A stretch of DNA of 64,000 nt, from contig WASS01000029.1 in the NCBI GenBank assembly GCA_009712635.1, forward strand, positions 62,001 through 126,000, in the 5' to 3' direction. The notes beneath the pieces were generated by a model. The model saw only the letters and a program-made list of their open reading frames with translations, searched no databases and was not told where the DNA came from. The stretch comes from Hungatella sp. Lineage in GTDB: Bacteria > Bacillota > Clostridia > Lachnospirales > Lachnospiraceae. Below are positions 43,338 to 51,746 of the stretch, in pieces (within the stretch, counting starts at the first letter, position 1; every line of letters begins with the position of its first letter). Made by a program: the position numbers and the translations under genes.

Positions 43338-45080
43338 ATGGGTCTGGTAAATGTTACGATTAATAATCAAACGATTGCAGTGGAGGAAGGCACAACGATT
43401 CTGGAGGCTGCAAAGAAACTGGATATTCGAATACCCACACTCTGTTACCTTAATCTGGAACATGTAAAAACGGTGAATGGCTCTGCTTCCTGCCGGGTCT
43501 GTGTGGTGGAAATCGAGGGAAGGAGAAATCTCGCCCCCTCCTGTGCGACTCCTGTATCAGAGGGCATGGTGGTAAGAACAAACACCTTAAGGTGTATTAA
43601 AGCCAGAAGACTGGTAGTGGAACTACTATTGTCCAATCATCCCACAGACTGTCTGATCTGTGAAAAGAATCTAAACTGTGAATTACAGTCACTGGCAGCA
43701 GAACTGGATATACGCCGGATCAAGTTTCATGGTGTGAGGGCAACTCATGAAAAGGATATCTCAAGTAAGGCAATGATCCGAAATATGGACAAATGCATTT
43801 TATGCAGAAGATGTGAGACCATGTGCAATGAGGTACAGACGGTCCATGTATATTCAGCCGTTAACCGGGGATTTGATACGTTTATCGCTCCAGCGCTTAA
43901 TTTATCTATGGATAAATCCATCTGCACCTTCTGCGGACAGTGCGTTTCCGTATGTCCCACAGCTGCATTAACGGTTGTAAATGACATCCCCAACGTCTGG
44001 GAAGCATTGAATGCAAAAGATAAATTTGTCATCGTTCAGACAGCGCCTGCAGTGCGGGTGGCACTTGGGGAAAAATTTGGTGCAGAGCCAGGGACGGTAG
44101 TTACGGGAAAAATGGTAGCTGCTCTCAGAATGATGGGATTTGATAAAGTATTCGACACAGACTTTGCAGCAGATCTTACGATTATGGAAGAAGCAGCGGA
44201 ATTTATTCACAGGCTGCAGCATGGGGGCAGGCTTCCCATACTAACAAGCTGCTGTCCAGGCTGGGTTAAATTTTTTGAACATCAGTTCAATGATCTGCTT
44301 GATATTCCTTCAACCTGCAAGTCCCCCCATGAGATGTTTGGGGTGATCGCGAAAACTTACTATGCAGAAAAGATGGGAATTGATCCTAAAAATATTTTTG
44401 TGGTTTCCATAATGCCCTGCCTGGCAAAAAAGTATGAAGCTGCCAGACCGGAGCTTATGCATGATGATATGCAGGATGTGGATGCAGTATTAACGACAAG
44501 AGAACTGGGGGATATGTTAAAAGAGGCCAATATTGACCTGATGAATTTAAAGGATGAAGAATTTGATGAACCACTGGGAGAATCTACCGGTGCGTCAGTT
44601 ATATTTGGAACAACCGGCGGTGTCATTGAGGCAGCCTTGCGGACCACATACGAATGGCTTACCAATGAAACTCTTGAAGAGGTAGAGTTCCATGAGCTCA
44701 GGGGCTTCGAGGGAATCAGAGAAGCTGTGGTAAAAATCAACGACCAGGATATCAATATTGCCGTTGCCCATGGTCTTGGAAATGCAAGAAAGCTTCTGGA
44801 AGATATAAGAGCCGGTAAATCCCATTATCATGCGATTGAGATCATGGCTTGTCCTGGAGGCTGTATCGGAGGCGGAGGTCAGCCTTATCATTTCGGAAAC
44901 TTTGATGTTCTGAAAAAACGAATGGAAGGAATATACAAAGAAGATAAAAGCAAAAAATATAGAAAATCCCATGAAAATCCGGCAATTAAAAAGCTCTATG
45001 AGGAATATCTGGGTGAACCCAATGGAGAAAAGGCACATGAACTTCTCCATACCTATTATGTGAAACGAGAGAACAGGTAA
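43338..45080 (+). CDS. hydA: [FeFe] hydrogenase catalytic subunit HydA
   Basis: A 580-residue hydrogenase. The N-terminal part holds a [2Fe-2S] domain (SASCRVCVVEIEG), the His-ligated cluster region, and two [4Fe-4S] motifs (CILCRRCETMC and CTFCGQCVSVCP). The H-cluster domain has all three signatures: TSCCPGWVKF, MPCLAKKYEAAR and MACPGGCIGGGGQP. Length and order match the trimeric NADH/ferredoxin-bifurcating group. Beside the diol-degrading microcompartment it gives a route to dispose of reductant as H2. Confidence 0.96.
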   Translation: MGLVNVTINNQTIAVEEGTTILEAAKKLDIRIPTLCYLNLEHVKTVNGSASCRVCVVEIEGRRNLAPSCATPVSEGMVVRTNTLRCIKARRLVVELLLSNHPTDCLICEKNLNCELQSLAAELDIRRIKFHGVRATHEKDISSKAMIRNMDKCILCRRCETMCNEVQTVHVYSAVNRGFDTFIAPALNLSMDKSICTFCGQCVSVCPTAALTVVNDIPNVWEALNAKDKFVIVQTAPAVRVALGEKFGAEPGTVVTGKMVAALRMMGFDKVFDTDFAADLTIMEEAAEFIHRLQHGGRLPILTSCCPGWVKFFEHQFNDLLDIPSTCKSPHEMFGVIAKTYYAEKMGIDPKNIFVVSIMPCLAKKYEAARPELMHDDMQDVDAVLTTRELGDMLKEANIDLMNLKDEEFDEPLGESTGASVIFGTTGGVIEAALRTTYEWLTNETLEEVEFHELRGFEGIREAVVKINDQDINIAVAHGLGNARKLLEDIRAGKSHYHAIEIMACPGGCIGGGGQPYHFGNFDVLKKRMEGIYKEDKSKKYRKSHENPAIKKLYEEYLGEPNGEKAHELLHTYYVKRENR

Positions 45081-45092
45081 ATCAGTGAATCC

Positions 45093-45124
45093 GTAAGCCA
45101 CAGACGTAAATGTTTGTGGCTTAC
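45093..45124. terminator. Hairpin after the hydrogenase operon
   Basis: GTAAGCCACA (45093-45102) pairs with TGTGGCTTAC (45115-45124). No U-tract follows. The arm is nearly the same as the hairpin arm at 6405-6442. Confidence 0.5.
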
Positions 45125-45171
45125 ATACATTAATCAGATGTTAATTTGAACCATAACATTATCAATTTGCA

Positions 45172-45198
45172 TTAATTGTCCAATGATTTTGCCGATAC
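45172..45198 (+). promoter_or_regulatory. Sigma-D (FliA-type) promoter candidate
   Basis: TTAA (45172-45175), 15 bp, then GCCGATAC (45191-45198). The motility sigma consensus is TAAA-N15-GCCGATAA, so the -10 matches at seven of eight positions and the spacing is exact. It lies 60 bp before the hypothetical gene at 45258. Confidence 0.6.
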
Positions 45199-45257
45199 TA
45201 TATAGTAGATGAATTATTTTTTGTTTCCAGAAAAAAGAGGAAAGGAAGTGATGGGTC

Positions 45258-45881
45258 ATGACTAATTTTAATGTTAGCAGAAGTTCTGGAGTTCAGTACA
45301 AATCATTTTCCCCGACATCAAAAGCCAGTGCTCCGGATTGGGAAAGAATACCCCATAAAGGGATGGAACGTCCATCAGAAGCTGAGTTTAATGCAAAGAT
45401 CGATGAATTGGCAAAGGGGCTGGCAGAAGCACGTCTGCAAAATGACAGCATTCAATACGAGAATCTGAGCCTGGAAGGAGATAAGTTGAGGGCGCAGTAT
45501 ATATCAGCTGTGTCACCAGACAGAAAGAGCATGGTGAAAGATGCTGCAGAAATAATGAAACAGGCAAAGGCAGGAAGAACAGACCCGGAAGCGTCAATGA
45601 ATCTAATTGATTACATAAATAAAAAGGACGGTATAGAGGTGGTTCTTTCTGGTTCAGATTTACAACCAGATACATTTGAGATAAAGGAAAGTAAGATGGG
45701 ACAGGCAGTAATGGGGTATGCCTCGGGGAACTGGCATTATGCAAATACACCCCAGGAGCAAGCCATGCAGCAAACTTTTCTCTCTCGTCTTAATAAGACC
45801 GAGGATCGATATTACAGACAATATGTGAATGGAGATATACAGGAAGTATCAAGTCATAAAAACATAGATTATACCGTATAG
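45258..45881 (+). CDS. Hypothetical protein, possibly in the motility regulon
   Basis: A 207-residue soluble protein I cannot assign. There is no signal peptide or membrane segment. The N-terminal 30 residues are Ser/Lys-rich and probably disordered; residues about 40-110 are charged and helical (FNAKIDELAKGLAEARLQNDS), and the C-terminal third is mixed. A GGAAGTG ribosome binding site precedes the ATG. The upstream sigma-D-like promoter points to co-regulation with flagellar and chemotaxis genes. It is a single-gene unit between the hydrogenase operon and the MFS-dikinase gene, bounded by hairpins. Confidence 0.65.
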   Translation: MTNFNVSRSSGVQYKSFSPTSKASAPDWERIPHKGMERPSEAEFNAKIDELAKGLAEARLQNDSIQYENLSLEGDKLRAQYISAVSPDRKSMVKDAAEIMKQAKAGRTDPEASMNLIDYINKKDGIEVVLSGSDLQPDTFEIKESKMGQAVMGYASGNWHYANTPQEQAMQQTFLSRLNKTEDRYYRQYVNGDIQEVSSHKNIDYTV

Positions 45882-45898
45882 TATCTAACTAAGAAACA

Positions 45899-45929
45899 GG
45901 GACTTGCTCATGAGCAAATCCCGTTTTTT
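45899..45929. terminator. Terminator between convergent genes
   Basis: A nearly palindromic stem, 45899-45910 with 45911-45922 (arms GGGAcTTGCTCA / TGAGCAAaTCCC), followed by six T residues. Confidence 0.7.
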
Positions 45930-45933
45930 AATA

Positions 45934-48900
45934 TTATATCTTTTTTGTTAATAGAATTACCTTGCCAGTGTCGCCGTAAACGTAAACCTCATCCCCATCC
46001 TCCAGCACGTCGGTAGCATTTCCAATTCCAAGCACTGCAGGAATGTTATATTCTCTGGCAACAATTGCGCTATGGGACAGAGGACCGCCTGTATCCGAGA
46101 TAACCGCCGAAGCAAGAACAAACAGGGGAGTCCAGGAAGGATCTGTATAGCGGCAGAGCAGTATGTCACCGGACTGCATTTTATCAAACTCCTGCTGAGT
46201 CAGTATTTTCCGTACCCGGCCCTGGCATCGTCCGCCATTCCCGGAAACACCAGACAGAGTATTCTGGTGACCCGCTTTTGTGCCAATGGAAAAGCCAGAC
46301 CAAAGTACTTCATTTTTATGACGGTTGTTTTTTCTCACAGAAATCAATTCTTTAAGATCTGCTATGTTACCCGGTAATTCATAGACCTCATCTAAGGTGA
46401 GATATCGGATATCTTCCGCCTGTTCAAACAACTGGGGGAAACGCTTCGCCAGTTCAAATGCAGCCCTGCGGGCAAGGCCGTAGCACATTTCTATCATATA
46501 AAGGCTTTCTTCCCGATTCACGTGATAGGCTCTTATTTCTTCAATTTTGGTTTTTAACCGGTCTGCTTTCTTTTTACTAAACGTAGTTGTGATTTTTGTC
46601 ATTATGTTTTGAAATTTGACAGGTGAGTCATCGTTTCTGCCGGAGCTTTGCAGCACCTTCAGCATGGAAAACAGGGAATCCAAATTTTCAAACCAGGATT
46701 CGGAGCCAAATGCGCAGTAGCTGCTGCTTGATTTCCAGCCGAATTCATTTAAGAAACTTTGTAGTTTTGCTTTAAAATCAGGCTGATTCTCCAGAAAATC
46801 CTGAATTGCCTGGGGATTGGTTCTGTCCAGTTCCATAAATAACTGTTCCAGCCCTGGGGTGCTTTGAATGTAAGCGGATAGTTTTTTTAGTTTCAGGTTA
46901 AGATCCCACGTTTTATAAGAAAGATTACTCAGCAAATCATATTCGCTCATATTTTTGTCGATTTTTTTCAGGTCATGAAGAATTAATTTTGATATCCCCA
47001 CAGATGGGAAAATGTTGTAACGGAAACGGGTGTAAGCAAGCTCCTTAGACAATTCCATCAGTTCCATGATCTGCCGGATCAATGCTTTGTCTGGTAATGC
47101 AGAAAGATCCGCTCTCTCTTTTGAGAACAATTCCTTCCTTATATTATGGAAAGAATCGTTTGTTCTGGCTGAATTGATTGAATAGTTATTAAAACTGCTC
47201 AGCAGGAACGGAATTTTTAACACCTTAGGTGAGATATGTATTTTTCCCGCAGACAGGGAAAGCAATCCATTATCAGCCATGGTCAGCTCACTTTCCACGG
47301 AAATGCCCAGTTCATGAAATACTTTATTTTTGGCTTCATCCACTATCAGGCATGGTTTCACATCAAGGGGATAGAGTGGGTTGGGGCAGTGTTCGATCCA
47401 GTTGTTTAATACGGCTCGCTGAGATTTTGTAAGCTGGATATCGGTGCTGTTTTTTACGTTCAGCGTGGTGATTGGCCGTGCCTGCAACAAATATAACCTG
47501 TTCTGGGAGATGGCCCATTCCATATCCTGTGGGCACTGAAAGTGCTGCTCTGTTTTTCTTCCCAGTTCAAATATTTCAATTGCCTGTTTATCCGTTAAAC
47601 TAAATTCCCTCCGCTGCTGTGAGGATGTTTCTCTTTCTTCGGTTCCTTCTGCACTGTAGCAGACCATAATCTTTTTATCACCTAATCGTTTCTCAACGAT
47701 CTGCCTGTGATTTCTGTCGTACACATAGATGTCAGGATTCACTTTCCCGGATACAATGGATTCGCCCAGTCCCCATGAGGCATTGAGCATCATCCTGCTT
47801 TTCTTTTTACTAATAGGGTCAATTGTAAAAAGGACACCCGATATCTCACTGTTTACCATACGCTGAACCACTACCGATAACGAAATCTTTCCTGTATCGA
47901 AGTTCGTCTGCTTCCGGTAGGCTGTTGCCCGTGATGAGAAGAGTGATGCGAAACATTTTCTGACGGAAAGATAAAGCTGATCCAGTCCCTCTATGTTAAG
48001 ATAAGTTTCCTGCTGTCCGGCAAAGCTTGCTTCCGGCAGGTCCTCTGCTGTTGCAGAGGAACGTACGGCAACTTTTGAATTGGCCCCCAAAGCATGATAG
48101 TAGTCTGCAATTTCATCCTCCAGTTCCTTCCAAAGCTGACCTTTTGCAACTTCCTCACTGGTAAGGGTGTCACCTGATGAGGCAGAATTAAATCCATTGC
48201 GTTTCATATACTCATCAAAAGCATGGCTGGTAATGCTGAACCCCTCAGGAACTGGAAAACCAGCGTTAAACAGCTCACCCAGATTTGCACCTTTACCGCC
48301 AGCAGCTAAGATGTCTTCCTTTCTTATTTCACTGAATTTCATAACATATTTCATAGTTAAGACCTCCTCTTTTTTTAACGTCTTGGCGGGGTTATATTTA
48401 AATGCCAGAAGAATGGATGCAGTACCTGACAGGGCAATAATGGTGATTCCTGTTATAAAATAATTTTCAGGAAAATGAAGTGTAAATTGAAATAATATGG
48501 CTCCCAGGCTTCCGCCTAAATTGCGTATGAGATGAGCCATACTGTTAACCCCTGCAGCATGGTGAACCGTTCTGGTTGCCGCATATCCTAAAAGTGCAGA
48601 CATCAGAATACCGGAACCAAGTCCAAGAGCTGTAAGGGCAATAACAATAAATGATTTCATTAAAAGACTTCCTGCAAGGCAGGTGATCCAGCCAGCAGCA
48701 ATCATTTCCCCCTCTTTATGCTTTGCCGCTCCGCCAGCAACGCTGCCAATTCCCATGGCCAAAACAAATACAGTTAAAAGAGTACCGGACCGGTCAGGAT
48801 TCATATGAAGGGTAAACTGCATTATGCCAGGGAGATAAGCCAGGCAGATGTTATAGAATGCTCCCAGAAGAAAAATCTGCAGGCAGAGATTGCGGAGCAG

Positions 48901-49662
48901 GGAATCACTTAAAAATTCCTTTGGAAGTATGGCGCTGTCCTTTTGTGTATCTTTTATTACTACAAGAAAAAACAGTGCCATGCCTGCAAGAAGCAGAAAA
49001 TACTGGCTGCGGTAAGCAAACTCAATGCCTAAGGTCAGAAGCAGAATTGCTGCTATCATCATAATGTGTCGCTGAAGCTTTAAGGGGGATTTAGTAAGCG
49101 AATCTGCTTTGGCAGAAATGTTTCGAAATACAAGTAAAAAACTTATAATTTCAATGGGAAGCAAAATAACAAAAATAGTCTGCCAGGATGCCAGTTCCGG
49201 AAGATATCCACCTGCAAGACTGCCAAGACCATTGGTGATAATCTGCACAACTGCAAACGCAGCAAAGACGGAAGCATAGCTGCTTTTTTCAAATTGGTCT
49301 CCGATTATGCCATAAGTAGCCGGCACCACAATTCCCGCACCGATTCCCATAATGATTCTTGCCGCGATGAGCTGCAGCATGGAACTGCTGAAGGGGGCAG
49401 TGAGAGTGCCAATTCCGAAAAGCAGGGATCCCACAATAAAATTATTCTTATTACCAAATCGTTCACATAGACTGCTGGATAACAGGATTACTGAGGAAGA
49501 TGCCAGAATATAGCTGACATGCACCCATGAATAAAAGGCAGTGGATTGAAATTGTCTGCTGATTGCAGGCAGTGCACTGCTGAAGTATGTCTGCATGACA
49601 GTTGACGCACCCATACAGAGAAGTAACCCCGTAAGTATGGGAATCTTTTTTGATTGCTTCAT
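45934..49662 (-). CDS. MFS exporter joined to a rifampin-phosphotransferase-like dikinase
   Basis: One frame of 1242 codons. Residues 1 to about 430 are a 12-14-helix MFS drug transporter (MQTYFSSALPAISRQF; then ERFGNKNNFIVGSLLFGIGT). The rest is an ATP-grasp dikinase: FSEIRKEDILAAGGKGANLGEL, VAVRSSATAEDLPEASFAGQQETYLN, a long middle region, and a terminal swivelling domain with catalytic His in GGPLSHSAIVARE (His761 of the dikinase part). It ends right there, with no PEP/pyruvate barrel, an order matching rifampin phosphotransferase rather than PEP synthase. At the junction (48354) an ATG has its own GAGGAGG, and an A7 tract precedes it; one A fewer would end the MFS gene at a TAA two bases before that ATG. 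So this may be two coupled genes. Confidence 0.8.
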   Translation of the reverse strand: MKQSKKIPILTGLLLCMGASTVMQTYFSSALPAISRQFQSTAFYSWVHVSYILASSSVILLSSSLCERFGNKNNFIVGSLLFGIGTLTAPFSSSMLQLIAARIIMGIGAGIVVPATYGIIGDQFEKSSYASVFAAFAVVQIITNGLGSLAGGYLPELASWQTIFVILLPIEIISFLLVFRNISAKADSLTKSPLKLQRHIMMIAAILLLTLGIEFAYRSQYFLLLAGMALFFLVVIKDTQKDSAILPKEFLSDSLLRNLCLQIFLLGAFYNICLAYLPGIMQFTLHMNPDRSGTLLTVFVLAMGIGSVAGGAAKHKEGEMIAAGWITCLAGSLLMKSFIVIALTALGLGSGILMSALLGYAATRTVHHAAGVNSMAHLIRNLGGSLGAILFQFTLHFPENYFITGITIIALSGTASILLAFKYNPAKTLKKEEVLTMKYVMKFSEIRKEDILAAGGKGANLGELFNAGFPVPEGFSITSHAFDEYMKRNGFNSASSGDTLTSEEVAKGQLWKELEDEIADYYHALGANSKVAVRSSATAEDLPEASFAGQQETYLNIEGLDQLYLSVRKCFASLFSSRATAYRKQTNFDTGKISLSVVVQRMVNSEISGVLFTIDPISKKKSRMMLNASWGLGESIVSGKVNPDIYVYDRNHRQIVEKRLGDKKIMVCYSAEGTEERETSSQQRREFSLTDKQAIEIFELGRKTEQHFQCPQDMEWAISQNRLYLLQARPITTLNVKNSTDIQLTKSQRAVLNNWIEHCPNPLYPLDVKPCLIVDEAKNKVFHELGISVESELTMADNGLLSLSAGKIHISPKVLKIPFLLSSFNNYSINSARTNDSFHNIRKELFSKERADLSALPDKALIRQIMELMELSKELAYTRFRYNIFPSVGISKLILHDLKKIDKNMSEYDLLSNLSYKTWDLNLKLKKLSAYIQSTPGLEQLFMELDRTNPQAIQDFLENQPDFKAKLQSFLNEFGWKSSSSYCAFGSESWFENLDSLFSMLKVLQSSGRNDDSPVKFQNIMTKITTTFSKKKADRLKTKIEEIRAYHVNREESLYMIEMCYGLARRAAFELAKRFPQLFEQAEDIRYLTLDEVYELPGNIADLKELISVRKNNRHKNEVLWSGFSIGTKAGHQNTLSGVSGNGGRCQGRVRKILTQQEFDKMQSGDILLCRYTDPSWTPLFVLASAVISDTGGPLSHSAIVAREYNIPAVLGIGNATDVLEDGDEVYVYGDTGKVILLTKKI
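48354..48376 (-). other. Internal ribosome binding site, start codon and A7 tract at the MFS/dikinase junction
   Basis: On the minus strand, seven A residues (complement of 48370-48376) are followed by GAGGAGG (complement of 48363-48369), eight bases, then ATG (complement of 48352-48354). A separate 806-residue dikinase could be translated from here. Removing one A from the tract would give the MFS frame a TAA stop directly before this ATG, a normal operon arrangement. Confidence 0.7.
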
Positions 49663-49687
49663 TATCACACCCACCCCCTTTTTCTGG

Positions 49688-49729
49688 ATTATAGCACTGT
49701 TCTATGAAAATATCAAATAATATTCATAG
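49688..49729 (-). promoter_or_regulatory. Promoter of the MFS-dikinase gene with TetR-type operator
   Basis: On the minus strand TTGATA (complement of 49711-49716) and a perfect TATAAT (complement of 49688-49693) are 17 bp apart. An inverted repeat, CTATGAA (49702-49708) with TTCATAG (49723-49729), covers the -35 box. The TetR gene sits immediately upstream, so it is the obvious repressor. Confidence 0.6.
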
Positions 49730-49744
49730 CTTTAATAAAAAATA

Positions 49745-50320
49745 TCAAATAAGTTCAAGAATTAATTTTTGTATTTTTTCGTACCAGAAAGAAAAGCCGT
49801 TGCCAATCATTTCTTTCTGCATGCATAATACAGCCAGTACAGCAACTGCGGAAGCAATTTCTTCCTCGGAAGCTTTCAGGAAATACCCCTTATCAGCCCA
49901 GATGTGTTTCAGTTTTTTGATAAAGTCCAGATTATCCTGTGATGCGTATGTGTCATTGTTCCAGACCATTGATTCTAAAAGGCCGCTGTATTCACTGGTG
50001 TAAAATTTGTTTGTAGAGGTTTTTTCCAGAAACACATTTGCCAGATCAGAGAAGAACCCCTGGGGTGTCTGATTTTCCTCATCAATGATAGTCAGAATTT
50101 TCTGTCGTATCCTGTTGGTCTCATCCCGCAGGATTTCTTCGTAAAGAGCCTCTTTGTCTTTGTAGAAGGTGTAAAATCCTCCCATGGATATCCCGGTCTT
50201 TTTGGTAATTTCCTGTATTTTGCAATTTTTAAAGCCTTCCTCCATAAACATGAGAGAAGCGATGTTCTTTATTTTTTTCTTTAATTCTTCCCGTTCTTCC
50301 TCTGTGTAAGGTCGTCCCAT
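49745..50320 (-). CDS. TetR-family transcriptional regulator
   Basis: A 191-residue TetR regulator. The HTH occupies residues about 10-55 (IKNIASLMFMEEGFKNCKIQEITKKTGISMGGFYTFYKDKEALYEEIL). The C-terminal domain is helical and probably binds a small molecule. I chose the ATG complementary to 50318-50320 with GGAGG eight bases upstream. It lies 82 bases before the MFS-dikinase gene on the same strand and is divergent from the NRPS cluster, so it could respond to the cluster's product and control its export. Confidence 0.9.
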   Translation of the reverse strand: MGRPYTEEEREELKKKIKNIASLMFMEEGFKNCKIQEITKKTGISMGGFYTFYKDKEALYEEILRDETNRIRQKILTIIDEENQTPQGFFSDLANVFLEKTSTNKFYTSEYSGLLESMVWNNDTYASQDNLDFIKKLKHIWADKGYFLKASEEEIASAVAVLAVLCMQKEMIGNGFSFWYEKIQKLILELI

Positions 50321-50352
50321 AATGATTACCTCCTTTTCCAGCATGTAATTCT

Positions 50353-50381
50353 ATATTAACTTGTCGTCTTAAATTCGTCAA
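50353..50381 (-). promoter_or_regulatory. Promoter of the TetR gene
   Basis: On the minus strand TTGACG (complement of 50376-50381) and TAATAT (complement of 50353-50358) are 17 bp apart, about 35 bases before the TetR start. Confidence 0.55.
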
Positions 50382-50565
50382 TATCAGATTTACTCTGATT
50401 ATTTACCCAATAAATCCAAAACAATTTACCGGTTTGTCGAATAGAATGAAGGAGAAAAACAAAGAAAAAAAGAGAAAAAAGAAAAAGCAAGTCGAAATAA
50501 AAGTGAACAGGTCGAACGATGCATGAGTTTTGCGCTTAAAAGACCAAATAATCAGGAAAAGTAGA

Positions 50566-50594
50566 TTGACAAATTATAAACTATAGGTTAATAC
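50566..50594 (+). promoter_or_regulatory. Tentative promoter of the NRPS cluster
   Basis: A perfect TTGACA (50566-50571) is followed 16-17 bp later by a weak -10 (TTAATA/TAATAC, 50588-50594). It is the best -35 box in the 434-bp gap between the divergent TetR and SagB genes. The rest of the gap is AT-rich with a purine-rich stretch at 50446-50500 and no convincing gene. Confidence 0.3.
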
Positions 50595-50755
50595 ATGTAG
50601 TATAAATAATCTCAGATCTGTATATTTATGAAAATTCTTAAATAAATCCAGTATTTAGTCAGTTAAAATATGTTGTATTGTAAGTATTCACTCAAAATAA
50701 TACAGGAGAGTTTGCTGCGACTAACTAAAGAATGGATAGAGAAAGGGGCGGGAAT

Positions 50756-51745
50756 ATGAATGAGATTTACTATTGGTCTCCTGGAGTACAGTTTTATGTA
50801 AAGGAAGAAGAACTTTACGTGGAACGGTTTCGATACGGCAGGCAGGCGGCTCAGTTTTTTCCAGAGTTTTATTATATGACTCAGAATGGAGCCGGAACCG
50901 ATGATCTGGAAAAGCGGTTTGAGACAGAAAACAAGAGTCTGCTTAAAAATTTAATTCTGGATTTTATTAAAAAGAAAATTTTGGTGTGTTCTGTAATTAC
51001 ACCAAAGGAACTGTTTCATAGTCAGACAAGGCTGTTTGAGAATGATTATCCGGAAACCATTCGATTTGTAAAGGAGGAATTGGAAGAGTTTAAAAAGGAG
51101 CAGTCCAGACGGGAGCTTGTAAAAGAAGGGCTGACCTATATTTTAAAGGATTCTCATTATTGCAATGACATAATTTACCGTGAAACAGTTCGGAAATTTT
51201 CACATAAAACCATTACATATCATTCTCTTTCAAGGATATTGGGGGCTTTACAAAACAGGGAGGACAGAAAAGGAACCAGATATTATCCCAGTGCAGGCGG
51301 ATTGTACCCGGTTGATGTCTATGTGTTTGTAAAACCCGGCAGAGTGGAAGGCGTGGAACAGGGATTATATTATTATAACCCAGTAATAAATGGAATTACC
51401 TTTGTTGATAAGGGAGAAAACATCACGGATAAATCCCAGTATATCACCAATCAGGAGATTTTTGCCAGTTCAGCATTTACCATATATTTTCTGTACAACG
51501 CCAGATGCAGTATGCCAAAATACAGCGGTATGGGATACTATTACGGGATTTTAGATTGTGGTATTATGACAGGCCTTATTACCCGGATCAGCGAAGAGGA
51601 GGGAATTGGGACCTGTTCTATTGGAGATATGTTATATGGGAAAATAGAATCCTGCTTTCATTTAAACAAGAGCCAGTTATTTCTGCATTCCATGGAGTGC
51701 GGTTACAAGGATGAAGCTGAGATTGAGCAGCCAAAGGAGAAATAA
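50756..51745 (+). CDS. SagB-type dehydrogenase, probable thiazoline oxidase
   Basis: A 329-residue protein. The C-terminal two thirds are a SagB/ThcOx nitroreductase-fold domain (FMN-dependent): KGTRYYPSAGGLYPVDVYVFV, VEQGLYYYNP, and GYYYGILDCGIMTGLITRISEEEGIGTCSIGDM. The first ~110 residues are an extra N-terminal domain, also usual in the family. SagB enzymes oxidise azolines to azoles. Here the partner is an NRPS with two cyclisation domains, so it should turn thiazolines into thiazoles in trans. No E1-like cyclodehydratase is present, so this is not a ribosomal-peptide locus. The ATG at 50756 follows a purine-rich binding site; a longer frame from 50732 is less likely. Confidence 0.88.
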   Translation: MNEIYYWSPGVQFYVKEEELYVERFRYGRQAAQFFPEFYYMTQNGAGTDDLEKRFETENKSLLKNLILDFIKKKILVCSVITPKELFHSQTRLFENDYPETIRFVKEELEEFKKEQSRRELVKEGLTYILKDSHYCNDIIYRETVRKFSHKTITYHSLSRILGALQNREDRKGTRYYPSAGGLYPVDVYVFVKPGRVEGVEQGLYYYNPVINGITFVDKGENITDKSQYITNQEIFASSAFTIYFLYNARCSMPKYSGMGYYYGILDCGIMTGLITRISEEEGIGTCSIGDMLYGKIESCFHLNKSQLFLHSMECGYKDEAEIEQPKEK

Positions 51746-51746
51746 T

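Noticed and set aside
50446-50526. A 26-codon lysine-rich frame in the gap before the NRPS cluster.
   Set aside because: No ribosome binding site; the frame simply reflects a purine-rich stretch.
50756-51745. A ribosomally made azole peptide (TOMM) locus based on the SagB protein.
   Set aside because: No YcaO/SagD, no E1-like SagC and no precursor peptide are visible; the NRPS cyclisation domains explain the SagB partner.
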